64,000 nt of DNA from Chamaea fasciata (Eukaryota > Chordata > Aves > Passeriformes > Sylviidae): positions 4,278,001-4,342,000 of the forward strand of contig JARCOQ010000002.1 in the NCBI GenBank assembly GCA_029207755.1. The letters run 5' to 3'. Each line of letters begins with the position of its first letter. Position 1 is the first letter of the stretch. Shown piece after piece: positions 36,401 to 51,400 of the stretch. A model generated the notes under the pieces. The model saw only the letters and a list, made by a program, of their open reading frames with translations, had not been told where the DNA came from and ran no database searches. Both the position numbers and the translations under genes were made by a program.

Positions 36401-39400
36401 CCTGCTTACCTCTTTTCCTGCACCTTACCTCTTTTCCAGGGATATTGGCTGCTTGCTCTTTGAACTTCCCTGCTAGCTGAGCCACTGAGGGTGACGCTGA
36501 CTTGTCCACCTCTGAGTTGGTCTCTGCTGGCCTGTTCTGACAAACCAGGAACAAGAAGTTGTGAGTGAAGGTTGGGAAAAGCAAGCCTGTGTATGTGTCA
36601 CAAAGTTCAGGAGTAAGCAAGGACTTGAAGCAGAGTTTCTCACATCTGGCATCAATCAGCCAGCCTGAGAGCAAGAAGTTTTGGAAGACACGATTTAGCA
36701 GCATTTTCAAATATCCCAGAAAATCAGTAATTCATGCAGAGCCTTTCAGCTCCAGCTGAAGAGCCTACACTCAGTAGTTTTCAATGGAAGCAAACCAGGT
36801 GTCTCAAGCCAAGTGTCTGTTCCTCTTACCCTTGCAGTGAGCAGATGGAGCAGGCAGGAATGTACATTTCCCATACACATCCCCAACCTTCTCATACCCT
36901 TGTTACTGCCCTGGTCACCATCAGCTTTGCTTTTTCAGTGGTTCTGCTGTGAGAAGCCATTCCCAGTCCTCACAGCAAGCCAACATCTGCTTGGAGATGC
37001 GTCTGTTGCTGTTCTGCTTTTTTCTCAGTGAAATACTGAGGCGGGTGTGGCGGGGGGGAAGGAGGAAATACCATGGCTGAGAGAAGCTTCCCCTCCCCTG
37101 GGTCCACAGCAGGCTGAGAAGCAGAAGGTTTGTGCTAGAAGTCCGGATGATGCAGCTCTTCCCACATCACAGTGCCCTGGTGTCATCCCACATTTACCTT
37201 GTTTTCTTTGCTAGGTGTCTATTGAGCACTGTGAATAGAAAGCCTTGAAAACAAAGCTGATGAAAGGAAACCTTTGTTCTTCACCTCCAGTATCTGATGC
37301 CGGGGAAACCAAACCAGAGGAACTGAGAATAACTAACCAACAATTGTTACTCCAACCAGGAATAACAATCCTGATTTTGTTAAAGGTGGAGAGGTCAGAA
37401 CAAGAAAGCAGGCTATGAGCCATCAGTATGGAACCTCACACCTCACAGCTCCCTGTGCCACCACCATGAGCCCATGACCAGCACCACACTTCCCACCTCG
37501 CTGCCTCAATGCCCTTTCTGCTTCTCTGGTTTTGTTTGCATCGTAGAAAAAGGCCTTTCCTTTTCTCAGAGAGCTGTAAATAAATGCTCCCAATAAATGT
37601 TATCTTCTTTTTTCCCAGGCCCACAAGCCCCTGTAGGTGTCTGCCATTCCCTGTTAAATTTCCCATACACTTTGGAATAGCTTTCCTGAATCCAAGGAAG
37701 TCATATCAAGCTGTCTCATCCCAGTGACCTTCACGCACCTTCCCCTCGTCTTTTCACCTTTCATTGGAGTAATTACAGGCAGGGAAAGTGGCAGATAATG
37801 GAATGGAATGGAAGAAAGAGCGAGGTAAGCAGATCAGCAGGGCAACCTGTTGCACATGAAAAATGATGGCTGGGCTAAGTGGGGAAGGACACCAGTAGCA
37901 AGATGCAGGCTGTGTCTCCCTGCTGTGAAGGGAGGGCAGGCTGGAAAGAGGAAGGAAGGAACAAAGAATGAACCTGGAGAATGCAGGATGATGGAGTGGC
38001 ACGCTTGGCTCATCATACCGGCTCCCAGCATAGCTGGGCATGGCAGAAAGGACACCTGAAGCAAGGACTCAGTTGAAACTAAGCAGCTGCAAGTGCTCTG
38101 TCTGTGGCAGAAAGGCTGCCTCCCTCATGGTCCATTTTTCTCCAAGAGCTTCTCTGACAGCCCCTCTGCCTTTACCCAGAAAAGACACTGAACTTCCTCT
38201 TGGCCTCTCTGACCTCTTGTTTCTGGGGTGAATTTTTCCTTTCTTTCTTTTCCTTTTAATTTCACCCTGAAAACACAGCTGCCTTTCTTTGATCCGAGCT
38301 GGGAGGCCAGCACGGTTCCATGGGTGTCTTGTGCCGGGGCGCAGGAAGCACTGAACATGCCATTCTAAGATTAGCTCCAGTAGCCCACGGGGCTGTGTCC
38401 TCCAGAAACTGCCAGCTGCAGACTCTCCCATTACAGAAAATAAAGAACAGGAAAGGATCCTTTACTCAGGTCCCTTCTTGCACTGCTGTGCTGTATCCAG
38501 CTTTTTTGCAACTTTTTTTCCCGCCCCCAAGTGATGTGCCAGGCTCTGCCAGACCAGACGTGTCTTCTGGTCAAGGGAAAGTGTCGTATTTGGGTGCAAA
38601 AAGTTTCCTTCCTTGCACTGCAAGGAGAACATCATTCCTCTGACTTCCAGGAGCTGGGCTGGCAGTCTCCCTCTCCTCCTTCCCAACACCGTGAGGAAAG
38701 TGGGAAGCTACGTTTTATCACTTCAACCCAGGGCGTGTACCAGCCCTCAGCCTCTTCCACACCCCAGACTAAGACATGCGCTTCTCTCTCCTGCCCCACA
38801 ATATTAATTATGCAATCTTTCCCACTCCTGGTCACGTTTCCCACCTCCCTGAAATAACCACTACTTTTCTAAATGGTGATGAGAAGTAGCTCTGCTCCTT
38901 TCCTCTCTCTCTCTTTTTTTGCAATAATGGTGAAATTACTCAGACATGATTTTTTGTGCTTTTTGCAGCCAACTGCTGATTCTTTCCCTTTTCAGAATAA
39001 AATCATGGTCAGTCTGCATGGGCTAAAGCCACTGAGCTAAGGTTAAAAGCTTTGTCCATCAGTAATTTGGTGGCTGCTACTCTGAGGTCTTTCACAGTTC
39101 CATAAAAATAAGTGTCTAAGCATTGTATCTTCTGAAAAATGTCAGGCAGGGCTGTAAACAGGAATTGCATTATCCCGTCAATGTAAGCATGGCACTGTCA
39201 GCAAAAAAAGGAAGTGCAACTTCCAAGTTCTCTGTAAGGGGTTTGTTTCACTTTTCTCTTCCAAGTAAGTTTATAAAGTTGAGTAAATTTGAAAATGGTT
39301 TTCAAAACCATGTTTCTTCATCTGCTTTTAAAACTGAGCCTAGTCCCTGTTAGCAGCACTGGGGAAGAAAGTTCTGCTTTTATCTGTGTCTGAGCTACAA

Positions 39401-42400
39401 ATGTGCCAGCTTGAGCCTCCCAAACCTCTCCTTCCTCATGCATCAGAGTCCTTGCCTCTATTGCGAGAGCAAAACTGTCCACCACCCCCTGACTCTGCAG
39501 ATTGTGTGAAGGGAGGCCACTGGTTCTTTTGCACAGATCCTGCTCCTCTCACAGGCTGCCCGGGTCCACTGCATCCCCACAGAAATGACCTGCTCCACTA
39601 GGTCCCCACAGAAATGCCCCATCATGTGCCTGGTGTGACTGCTGAAAAGAGGAAAGTTCTACTGGCTGTCATACAGTGGAGTGTTTTGGCTAAATACCAG
39701 CTGAAAAACAGCAGAGATCTCTACTTCCCTAATCTCCTTCCCTCCCCTACAAATCTTCTGACTTGTCTGCTTTTGCAGGTGGGACATTTTGGCCAGATGG
39801 GTCACCTTTTATCTGAGAAGCAACACCTCCACAGCACCTTGCAAGGCTGGAGTGTTCAGCAGCTATGAAATCAGTGATGGTTACACAATTTCTGGTACTG
39901 GTCCTGTGTAACTATCAGCCCAATTCTCATGGAGCTGCATCTAGACATGGTTTTGAGGCCAGTCCCTGATCTCCATGTCCCTCCTTTGTTTCAAAAAAGC
40001 TTCACAGGAATGATTCCCTGCAGCCTGTTCTCACACCAGCCCATCATGCAAGATCCTGTGCTCACACAAGCACTGCAAAGCTCCCCTGTGACTCTCATAG
40101 GGATCATAGGGATCTTTTCCTTGCTGCACACACAATCTACCTCAGCAACAGCAAGTACGGCAAAAATAATGACAAATATAATGTCTCAACAAGGCATCCA
40201 AGGCTCAGGACTAGTGTCTTGATTTCAGATCCAGAGAGGGTGATAATTCAGCACCCAGTGCTGCACCATGAGAAGGGAGCTGTCAGTATGCTAGAGAAAA
40301 GCAAGAGAGTGTCAGTGTTTTTGGGGCACAGTTTCACAGGGCCTTGGTTTCAGACAGCTTATGTTTCCAACCACTCACTCTCCCCTGACCTTTCCTTTCC
40401 CCCTTCCCCCCTCCCCTGCACCCATGTGAGTTTGTGGGGCTGTGCTGTAAACTGGATCACTGAAATGATCTGGGCTTAAAATACACCCCTTAACTCTTTG
40501 CACGGTTATTTTTAACCCAGATCATTTCGGCCCAACACGTGCTTGCCCTGCTCTAGTGGAAAGGGGTGGAGGGGTGGCAGGGGCAGCCTAAAGCACAGAG
40601 GGGAGGGCTTCCCTTTAACTGCTGCAGCCAGAGCCTGAGGAAATGACATCCTCGGGTGTCCTCCTGTGCTGATAAGACAGAAAAATCGTATTTTTGCATG
40701 CCTGCTGGTAGAGGCTGAGCTGGTCGGCGGCACTGGTGCTTCACCCTGCACCACCCACCTGAGGTGCAGCCAAGTCCAGGCCACGACCAGTGGGCCACCA
40801 CAGGGAGCACATCACTGGCAAGAAGTTGCCATTAAGCCCCCACAAAACACCCATAAAGCACCGTGTCAGCCACCCCCAGAAGTTCTGCTTCAAAAGCAGC
40901 AGCCAAAAGTGTAAGCAGGTTTTCTTTGCTGCGTGGAAGAGACCAAGCTCTACGCCTGTAGGACCTGCTCAGCTAAGGAAAGGATGGAGATGCATCCACG
41001 GGGAGGAAACTCCTGAAGTCAAAATAAACCATCATCACACTCTGCCCGGAGGCCAGCAACTGGGAAGCAGTGTTGTGGTTTTGCTGGGATTAAAGCATCG
41101 ATCCCGACCAAGGCTCTGGATTTCAGGAGGGAACAGAGCCTCCTGCAGACCCTTGCTTCCCTGCCTGGTTCAGCTCTCTGAAGGCAAAGCACCCTGCACA
41201 AAGCCTCCCCAGGGCTGACCCTTCTCGTTTTTCAGTGAGGTAGCTGCAGGATTTGAGGAGCCAGCCAGCCACAGCCCTTGTCTGCACAGGAAAGTTTATA
41301 CCAAACTGAACTAAGTCTGCCAGTGTGCAGGGCAAAACACAGCCTTGATCTGATCGAGGTGCTGCTTTTCTGCCTAAATGAGCTCATTTGCAATCGGCTT
41401 GACTGAAAGGAGCTGTTCTCAAGGTCTCAAGTACCCGACTCTGACACAGAAAGCAGCATTTTGGGAATGACTCCATAAGCTGCATCAGGGCATCTGGCTC
41501 CTTTCAGGGCTCCCCAGGGGCTGGAGGGGGTGAATGTCTCCTACTCCTGCAGTGAGGTGCTGCCTCTTCCCCAAAAAGGTTCCCCTGCAGAGCTGGGCTT
41601 TGATGAACTGGAGATGTCCTGCACACCTCAGACCAAGCAATGGAGGAGTGATGACAACACAGCTCCAACTTGGGGTGATGATTTCCAACGGCAAGAGCCA
41701 ATCCCTTCTCCCTGACCCAACTTTTATCCAACCACAGAGGCCAGCTGGAGGCAAAAGGTCCCTGAATACTCACACAGGGCATGATCTAAGGTATGCTTCC
41801 TGTTTATCTGCAGAGGACATGAACTTCTGCTCTGGAAAATGCACCACAAATGCATCTCAGTTATTTTGGCTCTTGCATTTTTTAAGTGCAGATAAGATTA
41901 GATGGGCAGGTCATAAGGAGCTCCTCTTCAAATCAACTAAAAAAGCACAAGAATAGTTTTTAATGAGGATTGGACCCATGCTACTGAATGGGAAAACCTC
42001 TCTAATATGTAGTTTGCAGTTTCACTCAAAGTCATCTCTCTGCATGTGACATTTAGATGAATCCCAGCTTGCACCTCCCTGCCAACATAACCTGAACTGA
42101 TTTGTTTATCTGTACCCATGCAAGCACATCAGTGGCACCAGGATCATACTGAAAGGGGAACATTGTTTGCACTGAGCAGGGAGAGGCACATAAGCTGGGT
42201 ATATTTAAAACACAAACCCCCCCAAAAGAACAAAGTGAAAGACGAGAGGGTGGGAAAAAACCTGAATCACAGCATGAAGAATCAGGCAGCTCAAAACAGG
42301 AGATGCTGCTACCCACAAGCTGAGCCGGCCCGTTCTCTCTGTGACCCACAAAAGCACAGGCTGAACACAGATTGCCCAAGAAGTGGGTGGGCTCACACTG

Positions 42401-45400
42401 GCCTTGGCCCATGTTTTACATCCCTAGAAGGAAATCTCACGATGCTTGTTCCGACTGGAGCTCAGCACCATGCTGGGCCCCTGGCTCAAGAAGCAACACA
42501 TCTCAAGATGTAAGCCCTGAATAAACAAAACTCTTCTTGCTACATTGACCCCTCTTCATCCCAGCAAAGCATCCCTCTTCCCATCTCTCTCTTTACTCTT
42601 CTTCACAAATCATTCTCACTGGAGACCTTCCAGCTCTCTGTTTCAGGAGGGATTTATGTGATTTATTTACTCACTTGGCGTCTTATCTGGCAAGGAAGCT
42701 GCTCCTTGTCTCATTGTAGTAAATTTTAATTATTGGCAGAAGCCCCAGCTGGAAGTGGCTGCAGCTGTGGCTCTGTGATACCTCGTAGTCAGTCCTGTCC
42801 ATCACTGTCAGTGTAGCCTGCAGCACCTTGGGAAGTGAGGCCAAGGCTCCTACCTGCCTTTCCTACCACTTACTCCACAGCAGGGGAGATATTTACTGTG
42901 CTGTGCTCCACCAGAGAAAAAGATGCCCTGTGAGCCACCTCTGCACCTTCCTCTGGTGGGGCTAGGCTAGCCCTGAGAACTTTGAGAGCATTTAGAGCTT
43001 ACAGTTACTTTCCAGGAGAGGACAAGACAAGAATATCTTGCAGGTCTTTCAAATGTATCCTAAACACTACACAAAAAACCCCAAAACAAAACAAAAAAAT
43101 CTATTTTTCTGCAATATTTTCTTTGATCAGCCTTTACCAGATGCTAGACACCTCCATTTCACAATCCCAATGAGAATTTTGTGAGCTTTATGAACAGCAG
43201 CATGCACAGAGTCCTCATCCTTTTCCCCCAAGCTGCCATCAGATGGCTGAGCAAAAAGGAATAACTGGTCTCAGAGTGCCTTGGGCCCCTCACTGCTAGG
43301 ATGCAGGAGTGAAACATAATAGAAAGCCGAGCAAAGAAAGTAAGATTTCCACTTAAAAGATACAAGAAGAATTCTGGGGCTGATATCAGTCCATAAAATC
43401 TGGTTATGAAAGAATGTAAGGGTTTGTTGAGGGGTATAATGATGACCCCAGCACCTCTGCAGAATCCTTGGCTGTTGTTTGTCCGGACTGGCATTTTGAA
43501 GGCTGTGCAAACAGGTTTCTAGCTTGACTTGCAAGAAAAGGAGTTAATGTCTCATATGAGAGTGTGCACAATTGCGCAGAACCATTGCATCTTCAAGACA
43601 AAGCTTCCTCTACATTGTGAAACCTCAGCCAGCGCAGAGGAAGCCTCCACATCTGGTTGATGTCACACTCAACAGGTTCATTCTTGCAGCTTTGGGGAAA
43701 GTAATCTGTGAATTAAATTGATATATATTCATTTATTACACAGAGATTGGAGTTTGAGCTCCAGATTTTTGAGTACTCTGCGAAGACAACGGGACCTCAG
43801 ACTAAGTCTGGGACCAGTCTGAGCTCCTGGCCCCAAAAATGGGGTTTTAGACCCCTCTGACCCAGCCACACATCTCTTCTGTAAATATCTCTATAGATCT
43901 GTAGATCATGGTTTCCTAGTCCTGCTTACACGTGCTGCCTTCAAGCAGCGTTGTTAGAACCCAGAGATGCCTAGCAGCTCTCCTCGGTTCCCTCTGAAAA
44001 CAGCAGCCCTAACAAAGGTTCGACTAAAACTCCTGAAATGCAAGTGGCAGGAAAACACATCAGGTCTTCTCTTGAAGAAGAGTCTTCCTTTTTGAAACAT
44101 TTTCAGCGGAGAGCAAGCTTCTTGCCTGAGGGTAAATCACTGCTGGCCTTTCTCTTAGAGTCTATTGAATAAGTTATCGACAAGAACAACTCAGAAGTAT
44201 GACATTCCTTCTCAGAGGGGCACCCAGGTCAATGCTTATTCCACCAGAGATAAGTGGATATAGGATGAGTGTGTGCCGGACCTCAACTGCAAGCCTATTG
44301 CACAGCTACAATGAGGGTGACAACGAGAAAGGAGCTCGGACTATAACCCAGGGCAGAATTCTAGGAGGAATGTGGATTACCAGGGATTGTTTGTTTTTAA
44401 GAGAAAGGGCAGAAAAATCCCACTTTACATAAAATATGGAAAAATATGTAACACTTCCCTGAGTTTGGAAAGAGTTTGCTTCAGGGCAACATTTTTTTCT
44501 CAAGACTTGCGGTGATCTGGTCTTGATTTTCTCATTCTGAGAGCTCCCTTGTGAAGTGCTGCCATCCTGGCACTCGGGGTCAAGCACTGCCCAAAGGGTA
44601 ACGTGAGGATATTCCAGCTCAGCAGCTCTCATGCAGAAGACTGCAAGAAAATCTCTCAAATTTCAACCTCGCTTGAAAACTACAGAGGGTCAGATCTGCC
44701 AAATTTAAAGGCTCACCAAAGCAAGATTTGGGAATTGGATAGAGGCTGATAAGTAGCCCGAAACTAGCAAAGGGACAAATGCTTCTCAAAGGAAGAAGCA
44801 CTGTGTTGAACTCACCCACTACACTGTAAACAAATGGTTCGTGCACTCTAGCCTTGCCTACTCAAAGCAGGGGAGGAACTGCCGATGGTTTTCCATGGTT
44901 TAGTGGTTTGAGGTGCCCAGGTCTATTTGTACCTGTGAGGTACCAGTGGCCAAAGTGTGCTGGGCCATGGGGACCACTGGGCGGTGGCTGGAGTGAGATG
45001 CTGTGGTGTCAGCAGAGCCAGGCAGTGCCAGGCAGGAGGAGACAGGCAGAGGAGAGCAGCCAGTGCCAGGCACGCAGGAGAGGAGCTGTGTCCTTCACAA
45101 CAGAATTATAGGAAACATCTGCAGGCATCGGGAAATTCAATGTGATGAATAAACTATCTACCTTCTGTTTCAGAGACTGACTACAACGAAAAGAAAATGA
45201 GATAATCATTATTTTAAGCAAGTTGTTTTTTCCTTTGTGCCATGCTACGTAGTTCTCAGGAGTGCCTGGCCTGTGCTTGCCAAGCTCCGTCTGGCGAGAT
45301 TAGCAGAAGCAGCAAGAGTCACTGCGAAAGGCACAAGTGAGATCTTGAGCCTCCCTTGTGGTAATGAGGATATTTGGCAATTGCCTGGTGCCTACGTGGT

Positions 45401-48400
45401 CCCAACACTGCATGGGCTGATTAATCTCAGCAGCATTACCTCGAATCACTGTTAGGAGCACCTGCTGAGAGGGCACTGTATGGGCTCGTGCACTTTAATG
45501 CCTACATAGCTACTGCTGCACACCCCCCAGAACTGGTCCTGAGGCAAGCCAGGGTCTCATCTGGCAGGAGAGCACTCAGGTGACCAGGCAGGTGTGTGAG
45601 GTCTCCTCTGCCCCAGCAAACCTTTAAATCTTTGCCACGTGCTGGCGCAGCTTTACCAAACAGGCTGGCAAGTGCTTGCCCTAAACCCTGGAATAAAACC
45701 CATCCCTTCCTGGACAGACCAAAGAGTTTGAAGCCCACACTCTCAGAGAACAGAACGGAGCCCAGGCTTCCTGAGCAGGTGTCTTATTGCGTCTGGCAAA
45801 GGCTGCCAAGAGGGGTTTGATCCAGCACCATCATTACCAAAAGAGGCAGCAAACTGCAGCACCTGGTCCTTGCTGGGCAGGGTGCCTGTGCAGGGGCAGC
45901 ATGTGTGAAACCTCAGCCTGTACCCTACAGAGATACAGGCAGCTCCTGGCTCTGCTGTGCCCTGAGCAGGAAAAGGCATCTGGCTGTTCAGCCACGACTC
46001 TCTGTGCAGGGGATGGCAAACCAGTTAAAATCAGCCATTTAAATAAATTATTTCGTGTGTGTTCACAGTGGTCTGGGAATCTGTGACTGAGGTGACCACA
46101 GAAACCTCCAGCAAAACATGGGTGTCAGTGTTTCTTTTTCTCTAATAAATGCTTTTTTGTGAAATGCCTGATCCTGCTTGCTTGTGTTTGCCATGCTCAG
46201 ATATTCTAATGGGAAAGGAGTGATGGGAAGAGATGAGGATGAGGGACAGGGGGAAAGAGATGAGGACCCAGGGACAGGTCAAGCAGGGCAAATCCAGGCT
46301 TGTGCAGAAGCAGCATCCCAGGCACTGGTTAAATTTTAATGTAGAGCAGGAGGGTGCCCAGTGAACTGGAGGAACCTACAGGGGCAGGCTGTGGCTGCAA
46401 GATGTAAATTGCAGCCTTTCCATTCTGCCTTAGTCCTGTAGCTGATCTACGACAAGGTGATTCCCCTCAACTACTCATAAATCCAGGAAAGAATTTTAGC
46501 CCAGCAACTAAAATGAGATTTGGCCCCAGAAGCCAGAATGCTCAAGAGGAAAGACACATAAGGCACTCAAGAAAGGACAAGGTGACTGCTATTGCAGGAA
46601 GAAGACAGGAGGTTAGGATGAGAGGCAGGAAGGTGAAATAAAAGGCTATTAAGTACCAGTGAGACCTGAGGGGGAGAGGCTGTGGGACACAGAGTAAAAG
46701 GAGCTCATGATCATCAGGATTATTTGGTTTACAAGATACATAACAACATTTGCCTGCAGACAGTGACAAGGGCAAAACAGGAGGGCTAAGCAGGGAGACA
46801 AAACCCCACACTGCCAGCCAGGCCAGCTGCCTGCAGACAAGGTGACCGGGGTGTCCAAGAGAGCAGGGAAAACTTTCAAGCTTCATTAAGGAGTCCGATC
46901 AGTTCAAGGAGGAACGGCCTCCGCCTTTCCTGTAAAAGGGCCCTGCACTTGCCTCATGACAAGCCCAGCACAGCTGCTCGCAGACAGGCCGAGCAGCCAA
47001 CATGGAAATCATTTCAGGTAGCAGGAAAAGGATCGTGGATAAAGTTGCTGTGTGGCTGGATGTGGTCATACCCAGCCACACAAGTGGAAAAAGAGGGAAA
47101 AGCAGAGAGGCTGCGCCCGCACAGGCAGCATGGCAGCCTTTCTCTGGAGAGGCTCCATGCAAGGGGGGTTCTCCTGCCACCTGAAGCAGCACAACCTCAG
47201 AAAAGCACCCATACTGGGTTTTAAACCCAGACATACCACACAGGGCTCTCCCTTGGACCCTCTGTTTTCTCTGTTCAGAGGATGAGGTATTTAAGATGAT
47301 CCAGCTCCAAGAAATAAAGAAAAAAGTACAGAACTATTGAAAAGTTGGTCGTTTGCTGTGTGGCTACTGTAGGTGGAAATGTATTGCAAACCATCTAACT
47401 GCACCTCTACCACTGCAGACTGGAGCTCAGCCATCAGTATCTTTAAGCACTGAAACACAAAAACTAAATAGTTTAACACAGATCTCTGCAACTGCTAAGT
47501 TTGACCATGCTAGGAGACTAGACTAATATACCTCTTCCCTTTATGCAGTCCTGAAAACTCAGTGTCTTGCTATTTCCTTCAAGTTAATAAACTTGTTTTA
47601 AAAATACTGGCTGTATTTGTCTGGAACAAACAGTTTCAAAAAAAAAGGTGGTTCTTTTTTTTTGCTTTTTTGGCCTTAAAAGAACAGTGTTGATATTGTA
47701 GAGCTCTTCCCTTGCTCCAAGTGAACACCAGGGACACATCTGAAGCAACTGTCCATCAAGTTTACCATACCTCTGAGTCTTTTGGGGGGAATAAATGCTG
47801 CTTGAATGGAAGTGCTATCAGTAAGCCAGAACCTTGCAGCAGATAAATTGAGCATTCCTATTATTTGAGGTTATGAAAATTCAGATTGGGATGCCGAAAA
47901 TAAAGTCCCTTACTCTGGAATGCCCTGTCAAGTACAGCCCTCAGCTCCTCACTTAAAGAAGGCCACAGTGAAGGAGGCCAGTGGGAATACAGCAAGAGGA
48001 AATGGCCTCGAGTTGCCCCAGGAGAGGTTTAAATAGGATATTAGGAAAAATTCCTTCACTGAAAGGGTTGTTCAAGCACTGGAACAGGTTCCCAGGGAAG
48101 TGCTAGAGCCACCGTCCCAAAGGACATGTACATGCAGCACTTAGGGGTATGTTTTAGTGGTGGGCTTGGCAGGGCTGGGTTAATGGTTGCACTTGGTGGT
48201 CTCACAGGTCTCTTCCAATGTAGATGATTCTGTGATTAACTTGGCAGCGGGACTTCAGTGTCATCTGAGAGCTAATGCACCACTTTCTTAAGGAATTGAA
48301 GATCCCCACTCTCCTTCAAGCAGCACTACTTTACATTTCTCCAAAATTAAATTAGGTGATCACCTACACACTTTGCAGCTTAGTTCAGGAAGACATCTGG

Positions 48401-51400
48401 ATTTTCTGGCATGTCAGGCAGGATATGGATATGAAGTCCTGTCATGAACTCCTTCTCTCCATCTGATGGGAGCCCTCTAGCAATAAATACTGTCTGAAAG
48501 CTTGGTGATACAACCAGACATGAGCTATAGCAGATATCTAAATTGCAGATAATATGTTTGAAGGCGAGGGGAGGAAGAAATGGGTTATTTCTCAGAAATT
48601 ATCCATTGAATAAATAAGTTGATGAGGTTGTGTTGTTTTAGGAATCCACAGACACTCCCAATGTGGAATTGCTCCGTTGGAGCCAAGGGCTGATCTGTAC
48701 CCTGGCAGGGTGATGCTGATGTCCTGATCTACAGCTGACACCAGCTGTTAGCAAGATGTTGGTCTGGCTGGCCTGGAGAGCATTGCTTCCCGTGTGCCTT
48801 CAGCAGCTTGTCCAGGCAGGCTCTGGGATGTGTCCTCCAGACTTCCAAAGGCTGCTTCCATGGCTGGAGGGGTGGGGTGGCAGCTCTGATGAAGAGCAGT
48901 GGTGGCCACTGTAAGATGTAGCTGCTTTCCTAGTGAGCTGCCTCCACCAGCTGCTTGTACAGAGCTCTGCTCCTGGCCAGGGCTTCCCTCAGGATCCTTC
49001 TCAGCTTCCCAGTGTTTCCCTTCCAGACATCTGTTTTTCTTAATGGTCTGGGAACTGTACACAGCTTGTCAAGTTCCCCCAAATTAATTGGTGCCTCCCT
49101 GTGTGTACTTCCAGGCCTTCTTCTGGGGAGCTCTTGCTGCTCTAGAAGGGTAAGGAGTGAGCTCACGGAGAACAACCAGCAAAACCTCCCAGGCTGCCCA
49201 CAGGAGACAGGAAATAGTGCAGCCTGTGGGGCAAGTGCTCCAATCGCACGTGAGCAAGGAGTTCTAGCATAAGACAAAGAGTGGAGAGATGGCCAGGAAG
49301 GCTGGACTTGCATGTGCACTACTTCAGTGGGGAATGGAATGCATAAACCATGTTTATCCTAGGATACAGATCTCTGAGATGAGCTGTTTTCTGTTGTGCT
49401 CCGAAATAAATCCTTATTTCACACCATCTCAACCACAGTGTTCCTTCGAGTGACTTGCTGTAGCTGCAGACACGACAGGAGGCTACACCCTGTTCTCACC
49501 TGCAGACAGGGAGACCCTTGGGCAGCTGCTCTGTAAGAAACAGCCCCTGTAGAAGGAAAGGTCTCAAACCAATGGATCTTCTCCCTTGGTTGCCTCAGGG
49601 GGGGGTGAAGAAAAAAGCCCTGCTTTTAGCAGAGTCTGAAAAAAAAATTTCAATACAAGGAGGCTCAGACTCAAGATGCTTCAGGTGGGACGAGGAAGGG
49701 ATCACTCTTGGGCTAATGAAATGGTTAAAGAGGATGAACTTTGGGCAAAGTGCATACACAAAAAGCTTAAATTATCTAATCTGAAACTATTCAGAAGGTT
49801 AAATTAGAAACTGAAGTCACTGAACTGTCAAAGAAGGTGCATGGAGAATGCAAGATGCAGGGACAGTTCAAAATACTTCTGATAAACGCTGTAAGTAGAC
49901 TGTGGTCCCTCCCCATTTAAACTCAGAGACAGCCTAGTTGCAGCAGCCCAGGGATTCAAATCCTCTTAATTTATCAAGCTGGGAACAGAAAATCAGGAGG
50001 GTAAATGAGCCTACACAGAGCTTCCAGGACTCATCAGTTAGGACTGTGCTATCTTTGTGACACATTGCTATTAAATTAGGTCTACGCTGGATACAGGCAG
50101 GTCAGAGAAGGAGGTTCATATTTATCTAAGCCAGGAATTTAGTCTAAAAAGGTACACAGATACGGAGTGGAGGAAAGTGATAGCAAGCACTCTGCTGGCA
50201 GCCAGCTTGAGGTGTGAATGCTGAGCTATAACCACAGAGATGTCTTGTTAGTTGGACCCTAGAGGGCTCAGCAGCCTCAGTGGCGCTGAGGATCCGGGTC
50301 TACAAAGCTGCTTTCCCACCCTTTGGCTTTATCCAGAGTCTCCAGCCTGTGAGACTCCTGAAAATTGGGAGAAACAGTGGGAAAATGTACCCAGGCAGCT
50401 GTAATTTGCTGCTGTATTTGAAAATTCCCAAGTTTTCAGCCCAGTCTGGATCAGCCATAATGATGCATTGGAAATTTAGTCTTTTCCATAGGTGAGCAAC
50501 TCCTCCATATGCCCCAAGGAAAACGTACACAAGCAACTCCTGAGCTGCAGCTTGCCCTTTGGCATAGATTATTTTTTTGGTGATTTGAAGAAGATAACGA
50601 TCTCTTGTTTCTGAGTAAAACAGCTCATAAAATTCTCCCCAAACACTCCAACAGAGAAACCCAGTGTTTGCAAGAGCTTCTAAACACTCTACCCCTACTT
50701 CAGTGCTCTACTTCTTTTACCTGCTGGCTGACTGGAACTCATTCATATGTTCTTTCTCAGGCAAGAAGAGGAACTTTAGTTCCTTCAACCTCAGGCACAG
50801 TTTCCCCAGGTTCAAGCTGGGCCATCAGAACCAGGTGTCCAGGAAGTGTGGGCTCAGTGCCTGCACAGCACTTGCTCAGTGAGTGAAGCAGCACTAGGAA
50901 GCTCTGGCCAGCAAGTCCCTGAGTTCACAGGTGTTGGGGAGAAAAATTAAATTCAGTTTTGATCTCTGGAATCGCTGGAATGATCCAGAGATTTTTGAGT
51001 ACATCATTTGACTATGTCAGGATGGTGAGACATGAAATTCAAGTCCTGATGTGAGTGGAAAAGGCAATTTTGCACTGAGCTGGGAGATGAAAGACAGTGC
51101 TAAGATTGTTTGGGTTTGGGGTTTTTGGGGTTTTTTTTGTAGGAATAACCAATGTATTCAGCAATCCATCCCTTTCCTTCCACTCTGTCCTCTTCACAGG
51201 CACCTGCTGTCTGGAGGAGCACGTTTGTCTGCAGGGAGAGCCCCTCTGCCTGTAACTGGGAATGAACACCTGCAAACTGGGGATGGAAACTCTGGGTTCT
51301 CATGGAGGGACAGTGTCGACAACTCCACGCACCTTGTAAAGACTAAACGGGAAGCCAAATGAGACTGTGCACATTTCACAAGTTAAACATGCCCTCACTG

